11,111 nt of DNA, taken from assembly GCA_003695505.1 (NCBI GenBank), contig RFIY01000355.1, positions 1 to 11,111 on the forward strand, given 5' to 3'. The stretch comes from J088 sp003695505 [NCBI: Candidatus Dadabacteria bacterium]. GTDB lineage: Bacteria > J088. The notes beneath the pieces are model-generated. The model saw only the letters and a list, made by a program, of their open reading frames with translations. It searched no databases and was not told the DNA's origin. The position numbers were made by a program, and so were the translations under genes. Within the stretch, counting starts at the first letter, position 1, and every line of letters begins with the position of its first letter. Below, piece after piece: positions 1-6,652 of the stretch.

Positions 1-37
1 GCGAGCAAGGGGTACATCGAGAAGAGGGAGAAACGCA

Positions 38-583
38 ATGGGGATGCCCATGTCGCTGGAAGAAGACGTTCGCGAGCTCAAGGAACGCGTCGCCTACCTG
101 GATGGCTGGCGCGAGGGCGAGGCGAACCGTTACGCACGCCTCGAAGCAGATATGGCGCAGGTCAAGGAAGAACTGCACCGCCTCGGCGACAAGATCGCCG
201 CGCAGGACAAGCGACTGACTGCCCGGATTGAGACCCTGGATGAGCGCCTGGGCGGCCGGATCGACGCGATGGGCGGCCGGATCGAGGCGCTGGGCGGCCG
301 GATCGAGGCGCTGGATGAGCGGCTGAGCGGCCGCATCGACGCAATGGGTGGCTGTATCGACGCAATGGGAGGCCGTATCGACGCAATGGGAGGCCGTATC
401 GAGGCGCTGGACGAGCGGCTGACCGCCCGGATTGAGGCTCTGGATGAGCGGCTGAGCGGCCGCATCGACAGACTCGACGAGCGCCTCGATGGTACGAATC
501 AGCGCATCGACCGGATGATGTGGTTCATGCTGGCCACGCTGGGTGGTGTGCTGACCAATCTGGTGCTTACGGTGCTGAAGTAG
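38..583 (+). CDS. Repeat-rich coiled-coil protein with C-terminal membrane anchor, function unknown
   Basis: Protein of 181 residues that I do not recognise as a named gene. The N-terminus (about 5-60) is a charged helix. Residues 62-152 are a repeat tract mixing 7-residue units of the form G-R-I-[DE]-A-[ML]-[GD] with 11-residue units of the form E-R-L-x-x-R-I-[DE]-x-[LM]-[DG], so a coiled coil is expected. Residues 160-180 are hydrophobic and run to the C-terminus, which suggests a tail-anchored membrane protein with the coiled coil in the cytoplasm. The layout recalls XhlA-like and Borrelia Bdr-type proteins, but only in architecture. The start is chosen because a purine-rich ribosome site (GAAGAGGGAG, 21-30) lies 7 nt before the ATG. 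The frame is open further upstream to the window edge, so a longer form is not excluded. Bases 1-37 hold no other gene I can support. The next gene, recQ, is convergent. Confidence 0.8.
   Translation: MGMPMSLEEDVRELKERVAYLDGWREGEANRYARLEADMAQVKEELHRLGDKIAAQDKRLTARIETLDERLGGRIDAMGGRIEALGGRIEALDERLSGRIDAMGGCIDAMGGRIDAMGGRIEALDERLTARIEALDERLSGRIDRLDERLDGTNQRIDRMMWFMLATLGGVLTNLVLTVLK
305..469 (+). repeat. Pair of 36-bp direct repeats (305-340 and 434-469)
   Basis: The segments 305-340 and 434-469 match at 35 of 36 bases; the difference is G310 versus T439. They encode the 11-residue unit ERLSGRIDAMG or its relative plus flanking residues. They bracket the 21-bp tandem units, so recombination between them would delete or duplicate 129 bp in frame (43 codons). 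Confidence 0.85.
335..397 (+). repeat. Three tandem 21-bp units inside the coiled-coil gene
   Basis: Three consecutive 21-bp units start at 335, 356 and 377. The second and third are identical and the first differs at two bases. Each encodes one heptad (I-D-A-M-G-G-[CR]). Related but more diverged 21-bp units lie at about 253-315. The identity at DNA level suggests recent duplication by slippage or recombination. Confidence 0.85.
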
Positions 584-651
584 GCCGGTACATGTAATCT
601 GCCAGCCCGGTTCTGTGCGCCGCAGTGGGGTTCATTTTTTCTGTCTGCGAT

Positions 652-685
652 CTGCGCTCGGCTGTCGTGGCAAGAGCCGTCGCAG
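652..685. other. Imperfect hairpin in the convergent gap between the coiled-coil gene and recQ
   Basis: CTGCG (652-656) and CGGCT (659-663) pair with AGCCG (675-679) and CGCAG (681-685), giving a 10-bp stem with a small internal loop and an 11-nt loop. No T-tract follows it on either strand; the only T-run nearby (635-640) lies before it on the plus strand. It could help end transcription between convergent genes, but it is not a standard intrinsic terminator. The rest of the 156-bp gap (584-739) holds no gene that I can see. Confidence 0.3.
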
Positions 686-725
686 GCAATCGTCTGATCG
701 ATCTGGAGCGGGACAGTCGGTGACG

Positions 726-742
726 TGAGCGCCTTTCGCTCA
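726..742. other. Short perfect hairpin overlapping the recQ stop codon
   Basis: TGAGCG (726-731) pairs with CGCTCA (737-742) around a 5-nt loop. The recQ stop codon on the minus strand lies within it (742-740). There is no T-run after it on either strand, so a terminator role is uncertain. Confidence 0.3.
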
Positions 743-2302
743 GCTCCTGGCTTTACGGATCTCGCGTAGCAGCGTGTCGCCAAACCATTCCAGTTTTTGC
801 GGGCCGATGCCGTAGATCTGCTCCAGCTCTTCCAGTGTCGTCGGTTGACGTTCGGCCAGTTCCCGCAGGGTGCGGTTGCTGAAGATCGCAAACGCGGGGA
901 GCTCCTGCTCGGCGGCGAAGTCCTTGCGCCATTGCTTGAGGTGGCGTTGCAGTTCCAGCGCGTCGCCCGTTAGCGCCTTGCCCTTGTCGACGTCGAGCGT
1001 CAGCTTTTTGGCTTTGCGGACGCGCGCGCGTTTGCTAAGCGATCGTTTCGGTGGCTGATCCATCGTGACCCTCCGTGGTGATTCGAGATCACAGGCATCG
1101 CAATGCCCGCAGGCATCGATGCGTTGCTGGTCGCGGAAGTAGGTCAGAATTCCGGCATGGCGGCATTCGCCACCTTCGGCGTACTGCACGAGCAGGTCGA
1201 GCGCGCGGCGGCGGGCCTCCGCGACGTCGGCCTCGGCGTCCGACTGCTGGATGAACCATTCCTGCAGACGACGGTCCTTGCGGGCGTAGAGCAGCAGGCA
1301 GGTGGAGTCATCGCCATCGCGCCCGGCGCGACCCATCTCCTGATACAGCGACTCGATGTTGGCCGGCATCTGCATGTGGATGACCAGGCGAATGTCCGGG
1401 TGGTCGATGCCCATGCCAAAGGCGTTCGTCGCGGCCAGAATGCGCAATTCTCCGTCACCGAAGCGCTGCTGGGTGCGGTCGCGGATCTCAGGCGCAAGCC
1501 CGGCGTGGTAGTAGCCGCAGCGGTGTCCCTTGCGGCTCAGATGCGCAGACAGTTCCTCGGTCTGCTTGCGCGTGCCGCAATAGACAATGATGCGCCCGTC
1601 AGGGAACTGGTCGATCGCGGCTTCGAGCCAGGCGAGCTTCTCTTCGTCGTTGTGGCACCATTCCACCTGGTAGTACAGGTTGGGACGGTAGAATCCCCAG
1701 ATGTGCCGGTCGGCGCCGGACAGGCCCATCTGGACTTCGATATCGTCGAGTACCTGCGGCGTGGCGGTTGCGGTCAGGCCCAGCATTGGTGTGTCGGGTC
1801 GCCAGTCGCGCAGTTGGCGCAGTTCACGGTAATCGGGTCGAAAGTCGTGACCCCATTGTGAAATGCAGTGCGCCTCGTCGATCGCGACCAGTCCGATTGG
1901 CGCTTTGCGAAACCAGTCGGCGAAACGCGGCGAACGCAGGCGCTCCGGCGCGACATAGAGCAGGAAATGGTCGGCCTCGCTCATGTCGGCAAAGACACGA
2001 CGACGTTCATCCAGTGACAACGCCGAGTGGATCGCGCCGGCTGCGATGCCGCGCTGTCGCAGCGCTTCGACCTGGTCCTGCATCAGCGAAATCAGTGGCG
2101 AGACGACGAGCGTGATGCCGGGGCGCAGCACGGCGGGTAGCTGGTAGCAAAGTGACTTGCCACCACCGGTCGGCATTACGGCGAGTGCATCGCGCCCGGA
2201 CAGCACGGAACCAAGTACGGCGGCCTGGCCCGGGCGCAGCTCGCGAAACCCGAACCGCTCATGCAGGACTGCTTCGACGTCGGTCAGATCTGGTGCGGTC
2301 AT
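740..2302 (-). CDS. recQ: RecQ-family ATP-dependent DNA helicase lacking the winged-helix domain
   Basis: A 520-residue 3'-5' DNA helicase for recombination and fork repair. Helicase motifs in order: Walker A TGGGKS (45-50), DEAH (142-145), TATAT (177-181), motif V around ATNAFGMGID (291-300) and motif VI QEMGRAGRDG (321-330). Zinc cysteines C380, C398, C401 and C404 sit almost exactly where E. coli RecQ has them. After the zinc site E. coli RecQ has a winged helix of about 110 residues. Here there is only a basic linker (about 408-445, rich in K and R) and then an HRDC-like domain (about 446-520). This explains the length of 520 against about 610. The start at 2302 is chosen because the conserved N-terminus begins there and AAGGGA lies just upstream; the frame is open back to 3067, but that stretch is antisense to the pseudouridine synthase gene. 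The function is secure; the true orthology (RecQ or a shorter paralogue) is less so. Confidence 0.93.
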   Translation of the reverse strand: MTAPDLTDVEAVLHERFGFRELRPGQAAVLGSVLSGRDALAVMPTGGGKSLCYQLPAVLRPGITLVVSPLISLMQDQVEALRQRGIAAGAIHSALSLDERRRVFADMSEADHFLLYVAPERLRSPRFADWFRKAPIGLVAIDEAHCISQWGHDFRPDYRELRQLRDWRPDTPMLGLTATATPQVLDDIEVQMGLSGADRHIWGFYRPNLYYQVEWCHNDEEKLAWLEAAIDQFPDGRIIVYCGTRKQTEELSAHLSRKGHRCGYYHAGLAPEIRDRTQQRFGDGELRILAATNAFGMGIDHPDIRLVIHMQMPANIESLYQEMGRAGRDGDDSTCLLLYARKDRRLQEWFIQQSDAEADVAEARRRALDLLVQYAEGGECRHAGILTYFRDQQRIDACGHCDACDLESPRRVTMDQPPKRSLSKRARVRKAKKLTLDVDKGKALTGDALELQRHLKQWRKDFAAEQELPAFAIFSNRTLRELAERQPTTLEELEQIYGIGPQKLEWFGDTLLREIRKARS

Positions 2303-2329
2303 GATGTTCCCTTCGCTCCCGTGCGAATC

Positions 2330-2335
2330 ATTGTA
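2330..2335 (-). promoter_or_regulatory. Candidate -10 box for recQ
   Basis: Read on the minus strand this is TACAAT, one mismatch from the sigma-70 consensus. It would start transcription about 21 nt before the recQ ATG. No good -35 is visible at the usual spacing, so this rests on the -10 alone. Confidence 0.35.
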
Positions 2336-2347
2336 ACCAGACCTCGC

Positions 2348-2353
2348 TATGAT
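2348..2353 (+). promoter_or_regulatory. Candidate -10 box for the pseudouridine synthase gene
   Basis: TATGAT differs from consensus at one base. The predicted transcript would begin at about 2360, at or next to the start codon, giving almost no leader. The -35 region is poor. It lies back to back with the recQ -10, so polymerase could probably occupy only one at a time. Confidence 0.3.
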
Positions 2354-2359
2354 GACGGG

Positions 2360-3073
2360 ATGGGTATGGTCATCGATCTGGAGCAGCCGCGACGACTGCT
2401 GGGTGAAGACGGAGAGTGGTCGGTCTGGTACAAACCGTCCGGCCTGTTGTCCGTGCCGGATCGTCTCAACACCGCGCCGACATTGCTCGACTTCGCGCGG
2501 AACGCGGGCGTCGCCTCTCCCCGAACGATTGGACGCCTCGACCGCGCGGCCTGCGGTCTGATGCTGCTCGCCGAGTCCGCGGCCGCCCAGCGGCAGCTGT
2601 CGAACCTCTGGGGCCAGGCCGAGTCCATCAAGTCCTACGATGCGCTCGTACTCGCTCCGCCCCCGTCCCGTACAGGAGCCATCGAGTTGCCGATTGGTCC
2701 GGGACGCCGTGGCGCGGTGCGGGTCGGGCAGGGAAAGCCGGCGCGGACGCGCTACGAAGTCGTTGGGGAGTATGGTGCATATCATCGTATTCGCGTCTGG
2801 ATCGAGACGGGACGCCGCCACCAGATCCGCGCCCATCTCGCGGCGATCGGCGCGCCAATCGTCGGCGATACACGTTATCGGCGACTCGCCTGCCGCGTGG
2901 GTGGTTATGCGGGCAGCGACGTGGCGCCCCGTCCGGCCCGGGTGATTGCGCTCTGCTGTCGGCGGCTGGCGCTTCCGGATGCCGGACTTGATGTCGCACT
3001 GGATGACGTGAGGCTCGAACGTATCTGGAACGACGTCATCGCAACGGCCGACGCCGATTCGGTACAATCATAA
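2360..3073 (+). CDS. RluA-family RNA pseudouridine synthase
   Basis: A 237-residue enzyme that isomerises uridine to pseudouridine in rRNA or tRNA. The catalytic motif is GRLDRAACG (58-66) with Asp61 as the nucleophile. KSYDALV (91-97) supplies the conserved active-site tyrosine. GRRHQIRAHL (151-160) followed by G-A-P-I-V-G-D is the RluA-family signature. There is no S4 RNA-binding domain, so it resembles the compact types such as RluA or TruC (about 220-260 residues). The sequence does not tell which uridine is modified. Start choice: ATG at 2360 or 2366; a GACGGG element fits 2366 slightly better. A longer frame from 2261 is open but would overlap recQ and lacks family similarity there. The gene is divergent from recQ, and a PP-loop RNA-modification candidate lies 55 bp downstream. 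Confidence 0.92.
   Translation: MGMVIDLEQPRRLLGEDGEWSVWYKPSGLLSVPDRLNTAPTLLDFARNAGVASPRTIGRLDRAACGLMLLAESAAAQRQLSNLWGQAESIKSYDALVLAPPPSRTGAIELPIGPGRRGAVRVGQGKPARTRYEVVGEYGAYHRIRVWIETGRRHQIRAHLAAIGAPIVGDTRYRRLACRVGGYAGSDVAPRPARVIALCCRRLALPDAGLDVALDDVRLERIWNDVIATADADSVQS
3063..3068 (+). promoter_or_regulatory. Candidate -10 box for the PP-loop gene
   Basis: TACAAT lies over the last codons of the pseudouridine synthase gene. It would give a leader of roughly 55 nt before the ATG at 3129. No clear -35 was found, so the PP-loop gene may equally be read through from upstream. Confidence 0.3.
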
Positions 3074-3128
3074 ACAGGGATGCAGCTCCCCGGCGACGGC
3101 AATTCACCACTGTAACGGAAGACTACGA

Positions 3129-4178
3129 ATGAACGGCGACGGCAAACGGCGCACAGCCATCGTACTGCTCAGCGGCGGACTCGATTCGATGCTCGCGGCG
3201 CGGATCATGCAGGACCACGACGTCGACGTGGTCGGCGTACATCTGTATACCGGTCTGTGTATCACCGAGCACAAACGTCGCACCGGACAGCGCGACGGCA
3301 AGGGGCGCATCCCCCAGAATCCGGCTTTTCGCATCGCGGATCAGCTCGGGATCCCGCTCGAGGTGCTGGATATTTCCGATACCTACCTCGACGTGATTAC
3401 GAAGCCGAAGTACGGTCGCGGCTCGGGCGTCAACCCGTGCAAAGATTGCCGCATCCATATGTTCGAGCGCGCCGATCAGTTCCGGCGCGAAATCGGCGCC
3501 GATTTCATCGTGACCGGTGAAGTGCTCGGCCAGCGGCCGATGAGTCAGGTCAAACCCAATCTGGAATTCATCCACAAGCGCACCGGGATCGAGGATCTGA
3601 TCCTGATGCCGTTGTCGGCGAAGCTCTTGCCACCGACGCTGCCCGAGCGCGAAGGCTGGGTCGACCGCGAGCGGCTGTACGCGATCAGTGGACGCAGCCG
3701 CAAGCCGCAGCTCGAACTCGTGCGCAAGTTCGGGATCGACGAGTTCGAGCAGCCGGCCGGTGGTTGCTGTTTCCTGACCGACGAGAACTACGCGCGCAAG
3801 TTTCGTGACCTGTTCACGTTCGACCCCGATCGGCGGCTCGATCTGGAAGACGTGATCCTGCTCGGCGTCGGACGACATTTCCGCACCTCCGAGCGCGCGA
3901 AGGTCGTCGTCGGTCGATATGCCGAAGAGAATGCGGTCATCGAGCGCCATGCCGGCGGGCGACCGCTGCTGGTCCCGGCGTGCGTCAATGGTCCGACGGC
4001 GGTCGTGATCGGCGTGCCGGAGCCGGATGAGCTCGAACTGATGGCGCGCATTGTCGCCCGGTACAGCGCAGGGCGCGATCAGCCGGCCGTCGATATCGAA
4101 GTGCGGCGCCCCGGCGCCACGGAAATCCTCACTGTTCCCCCGGTCGTGCTCGACGAGGTCGAGCCGATGCGTGTCTGA
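3129..4178 (+). CDS. PP-loop ATPase (thiouridylase-like) with NFACT-R/DUF814-like C-terminal domain
   Basis: A 349-residue protein probably involved in sulfur modification of RNA. The PP-loop SGGLDS (15-20) marks the N-type ATP pyrophosphatase fold used by MnmA, ThiI and TtuA to adenylate uridine. Cysteines occur as CKDC (104-107) and CC (213-214), within a stretch resembling the conserved P-A-G-G-C region of ThiI/MnmA-like proteins; they could bind an Fe-S cluster or carry sulfur. Residues about 238-345 (G-V-G-R-H-F-R, then V-V-V-G-R-x-x-E-E-N) resemble the NFACT-R/DUF814 RNA-binding domain, known to be fused to thiouridylase-like PP-loop domains. A GGAAG site lies 7 nt before the ATG. It sits between a pseudouridine synthase and mrp. 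The exact RNA target is unknown, and annotation as MnmA itself would be an overstatement. Confidence 0.85.
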   Translation: MNGDGKRRTAIVLLSGGLDSMLAARIMQDHDVDVVGVHLYTGLCITEHKRRTGQRDGKGRIPQNPAFRIADQLGIPLEVLDISDTYLDVITKPKYGRGSGVNPCKDCRIHMFERADQFRREIGADFIVTGEVLGQRPMSQVKPNLEFIHKRTGIEDLILMPLSAKLLPPTLPEREGWVDRERLYAISGRSRKPQLELVRKFGIDEFEQPAGGCCFLTDENYARKFRDLFTFDPDRRLDLEDVILLGVGRHFRTSERAKVVVGRYAEENAVIERHAGGRPLLVPACVNGPTAVVIGVPEPDELELMARIVARYSAGRDQPAVDIEVRRPGATEILTVPPVVLDEVEPMRV

Positions 4179-4213
4179 ACCGGCTCCAACGTTTCTGCCT
4201 GAAAGGTACCCCG

Positions 4214-5335
4214 ATGTCCAGTACACCGCCCACCGAAACCGAGATCCTCGATATTTTGCGGCAGATTCGCTATCCCAATCTCGATCGCGATATCGTCGAA
4301 TATGGCGTGGTCCAGGGCGTCGAGATTCGTCCGGACGCCGTTGTCGTCACGCTGGAGATCCTGACGCGTGACAATGCAACGCCCGAGCTGCTGCGGCGCG
4401 ACGTCGAGGCCGCGCTGCGCAATGCAGGCTACAACCCGGTCGTCGACGCACGCGTCAAACAGTTCCCACGCGTGTCGCCGGATGCGGGTCAGCAGGCGCC
4501 GCCGGCCGCCGCCGGGCCGCACGGAACCAGCCCAGATCCGTTCGCCGATCGCCAGCGACTGCCGGGCGTCCGCTATGTGCTGGCCGTATCCAGCGGCAAG
4601 GGCGGCGTGGGCAAGAGCACCATCGCCGTCAATCTCGCACTGGCGCTGAAATTCCGTGGCCTCAACGTCGGCCTGCTCGACGCCGACATTTACGGTCCGA
4701 GCCAGCCGATCATGCTCGGGCTGAAAGACGTCGAAGTCATCGCCGACGAGCAACGTCGCATCTACCCGATTGAGGTCCATGGCCTCAAGACCATTTCGAT
4801 CGGCTACCTGATCGAGGACGGTCAGCCGGTGATCTGGCGCGGCCCGCTGGTGATGAAAACGATCGAACAGTTCCTGCGCGGTGTGGCCTGGGGGACCCTC
4901 GACGTTCTGGTCGTCGACCTGCCGCCGGGGACAGGGGATGCGCAACTTTCGCTGGTACAGAAGACACCGATCGATGGCGCGATCATCGTCACGACACCCG
5001 CGGATGTTGCGCTGGCCGACGTCGTGCGCGGACACGCCATGTTCGAAAGCGTCGATGTGCCGACGTTGGGGATCATCGAAAACATGAGCTATTTTGTTTG
5101 CGACAACTGTGACAAGCGCCACGAGCTGTTCAGTCATGGAGGCGGGCGCCAGGCAGCAGAGGAGCGCGGGCTGCCATTCCTTGGGGAATTGCCACTGGAT
5201 CCGACCATTGCGTCGGGTTCCGATGCGGGCAAGCCGATTGTCGTCGATCAGCCCAGCTCGCCACAGGCAGATGCCTTCCATGACATCGCGGGCAAGGTGC
5301 TTGAGCTGCTCGAGCAGCAGGTTGACCTGAAGTAG
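4214..5335 (+). CDS. apbC: Mrp/ApbC-type iron-sulfur cluster carrier ATPase
   Basis: A 373-residue P-loop ATPase of the Mrp/NBP35 group that holds and delivers [4Fe-4S] clusters to apoenzymes in the cytoplasm. An N-terminal MIP18/DUF59-type domain spans about 8-80. A Pro/Ala-rich linker (about 86-115) follows. The deviant Walker A is SGKGGVGKS (127-135), with D-A-D at 156-158 and DLPPGTGD at 235-242. The cluster-binding CxxC is CDNC (296-299), where many homologues have CPHC or CPNC. Length is typical of proteobacterial ApbC. The ATG at 4214 is preceded by GAAAGG. The gap to the PP-loop gene is 35 bp with no visible terminator, so the two are probably cotranscribed. Functional assignment is firm at family level. 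Confidence 0.95.
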   Translation: MSSTPPTETEILDILRQIRYPNLDRDIVEYGVVQGVEIRPDAVVVTLEILTRDNATPELLRRDVEAALRNAGYNPVVDARVKQFPRVSPDAGQQAPPAAAGPHGTSPDPFADRQRLPGVRYVLAVSSGKGGVGKSTIAVNLALALKFRGLNVGLLDADIYGPSQPIMLGLKDVEVIADEQRRIYPIEVHGLKTISIGYLIEDGQPVIWRGPLVMKTIEQFLRGVAWGTLDVLVVDLPPGTGDAQLSLVQKTPIDGAIIVTTPADVALADVVRGHAMFESVDVPTLGIIENMSYFVCDNCDKRHELFSHGGGRQAAEERGLPFLGELPLDPTIASGSDAGKPIVVDQPSSPQADAFHDIAGKVLELLEQQVDLK

Positions 5336-5374
5336 GCCGCGTCCGCTGCGCTGATCCCTGGTCTGGAGGCTTCT

Positions 5375-5929
5375 GTGCCGGAACTGTCGGATTTCGAAAA
5401 CGTGCTCATCGAAGTCGGGCGGTTGAATCGAGCGCAGAGCCGGGCGCTGGAGCGGGGGAAGATCGTTCAGTCGCGCCTGCGTGCAGCAGGGATCGATGGC
5501 GCTCAGGCATTGGTACGGCTCTCTTACACGCCCGAGCAGATCTGGGAAGTGATCGCCGATTACGCGTCGTTCCCGCGCTGGATGCATGGGGTTCGCGACA
5601 TTCCCTCGGTCGAGTGGACAACGGCGGAGACGGCCCGCGTGGCCTACGTCATGCAGGGGCCATTTCGCGATGTGCGCTATACCCTGATTCGCAGTCACCA
5701 GAAACCCGAACGGGTACGCTGGACGCGCCACAGTGGAGACTTGGCCGGTATCTGGGGCGGGTACGATCTGATGCCCGAGACCGCCGGAACGCTGGTACGC
5801 TACTGGACATTCGTCGATCCGGGTTTTCGGGTGCCGGCGCCTGTACGTGCGTTCTTTACGTCGCGTGGCATCGAGCAGCTGCTTGCGTCTGCCCGTAATG
5901 AGATCGTACGACGGCATGGTGACATGTGA
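5375..5929 (+). CDS. START-like (SRPBCC, Coq10/cyclase-type) lipid-binding domain protein
   Basis: A 184-residue protein predicted cytoplasmic, with no signal peptide or membrane segment. Residues about 44-180 fit the SRPBCC helix-grip fold: a first strand (ALVRLSYTP, 45-53), then E-Q-I-W-E-V-I-A-D-Y-x-x-F-P-R-W-M (54-70), where homologues have a V-[WY]-x-[VL]-[IL]-x-D-[YF]-x-x-[YFW]-P signature, and a long C-terminal helix (about 154-181). The N-terminal 40 residues are an extra charged helix. The fold binds hydrophobic ligands such as ubiquinone, lipids or polyketides; the ligand here is unknown. It starts with GTG, chosen because GGAGG (5365-5369) stands 5 nt upstream. Its last codon overlaps the GTG start of the next membrane protein gene (ATGTGA), which implies translational coupling. 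Confidence 0.82.
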   Translation: MPELSDFENVLIEVGRLNRAQSRALERGKIVQSRLRAAGIDGAQALVRLSYTPEQIWEVIADYASFPRWMHGVRDIPSVEWTTAETARVAYVMQGPFRDVRYTLIRSHQKPERVRWTRHSGDLAGIWGGYDLMPETAGTLVRYWTFVDPGFRVPAPVRAFFTSRGIEQLLASARNEIVRRHGDM

Positions 5930-6591
5930 ACCGCCTGCGGCTGCTGGCCATCCTGCTCTTTGTCGGGGCCGCGGTCGGCGCGGCCATCCTGCTGCTGGCC
6001 GGCGATGAGGTCGAAATCGTCCTGCAGCGTGTCCTCGCGGAACCGCCGGATCCGTCCCGGGCGCACATCGCCATGATCGTCCTGTCGCTGCTGCTCGTCG
6101 CCGGCGGTGTCGTGATTTACCCGATTGCGGTCGTGATCGTCGTTGGCGCGGCATTGTTCGGTGTCGATGTGGCACTGTGGACTTACCCTGCCACACTGGC
6201 CGGCGCCGTTGTCGGCTGGCTGCTCGGGCGCGCAGTCGGTGAGGGCTCCCTGGAGCGATTTCCTCCCGGTGCCGTGCGGCGCCTGTTTGAGCTGGTGCAG
6301 CGCTTTCCGGTGCTGAGCGCGCTGCTGGCGCGGTGCGTGCCCGGGCTGCCCTTTGCGTTGCAAAACACCGGTCTCGGCGCCGCCGGTGTGGCATGGTGGC
6401 CATACCTGGGCGGGACGGCGGTGGGTATCGCAGTGACGCACAGCGTATTCGTTGCCAGTGGCGCGGCGGCCAGCTCGTTGCTTGCCGAGGTCAGGCACGC
6501 GATTGTTTCGGGATGGATCGGTATCGGGGTGGTCGTCGTGATTGCGGTCGTTCTCTGGCGGCAGTCCACCGGTGCGGTGCCGGCCGACTGA
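5926..6591 (+). CDS. VTT-domain (TVP38/TMEM64, DedA-related) inner membrane protein
   Basis: A 221-residue polytopic membrane protein. Hydrophobic segments lie at about 5-25, 48-73, 76-100, 157-180 and 195-212. Residues 134-155 carry the VTT hallmark (L-A-R-C-V-P-G-L-P-F-A-L-Q-N-T-G-L-G-A), matching the R-x-x-P-x-x-P-x-x-x-x-N-x-x-x-G pattern of TMEM64, DedA, TMEM41B and VMP1. Members of this superfamily act as lipid flippases or scramblases; some DedA-type proteins recycle undecaprenyl phosphate or phosphatidylethanolamine. The substrate here is unknown. The GTG start at 5926 overlaps the stop of the START-like gene by 4 bp and has only a weak ribosome site of its own, so its translation probably depends on the upstream gene. 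Confidence 0.88.
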   Translation: MNRLRLLAILLFVGAAVGAAILLLAGDEVEIVLQRVLAEPPDPSRAHIAMIVLSLLLVAGGVVIYPIAVVIVVGAALFGVDVALWTYPATLAGAVVGWLLGRAVGEGSLERFPPGAVRRLFELVQRFPVLSALLARCVPGLPFALQNTGLGAAGVAWWPYLGGTAVGIAVTHSVFVASGAAASSLLAEVRHAIVSGWIGIGVVVVIAVVLWRQSTGAVPAD

Positions 6592-6612
6592 TTTGTGACA
6601 TCGCTGCCGCGC

Positions 6613-6618
6613 TATAAT
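6613..6618 (+). promoter_or_regulatory. Perfect -10 box upstream of the YceI gene
   Basis: TATAAT is an exact sigma-70 -10 hexamer just after the VTT gene stop. The -35 is weak (TTGTGA at 6593-6598, with a short 14-nt spacer). The predicted transcript would start near 6625, after the ATG at 6617 and before the ATG at 6653, which supports 6653 as the true YceI start. Confidence 0.5.
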
Positions 6619-6652
6619 GACCCACGCGGACAACAAAACCTGGAGTGTCACG

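Noticed and set aside
232-490. CRISPR-like array appearance of the regular repeats
   Set aside because: The units are contiguous 21-bp and 33-bp codon-phase repeats within an open frame, with no unique spacers between them.
613-640. Possible intrinsic terminator for the first gene (small hairpin followed by T6)
   Set aside because: The stem is about 5 bp with a G-U pair and a 3-nt loop, and it is separated from the T-run by 9 nt, so it does not meet a normal terminator shape.
1103-1861. A 252-codon plus-strand frame within recQ
   Set aside because: The opposite strand encodes the helicase core with all motifs; this is its shadow frame.
2303-3067. Upstream extension of the recQ frame by 255 codons
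   Set aside because: It is antisense to the pseudouridine synthase gene and matches no RecQ domain. The conserved RecQ N-terminus and a ribosome site are at 2302.
3123-4226. A 367-codon minus-strand frame opposite the PP-loop gene
   Set aside because: The plus-strand product has the SGGLDS motif and domain structure; the minus-strand product shows no family features.
4079-6403. A 774-codon open frame on the minus strand
   Set aside because: It lies antisense to three well-supported genes (mrp, START-like, VTT), has low-complexity Arg/His-rich translation and no recognisable motif. Long antisense frames are expected at this GC content.
6617-6652. Longer YceI start at 6617
   Set aside because: That ATG sits inside a perfect -10 box, has no ribosome site, and would add 12 residues before the signal peptide.
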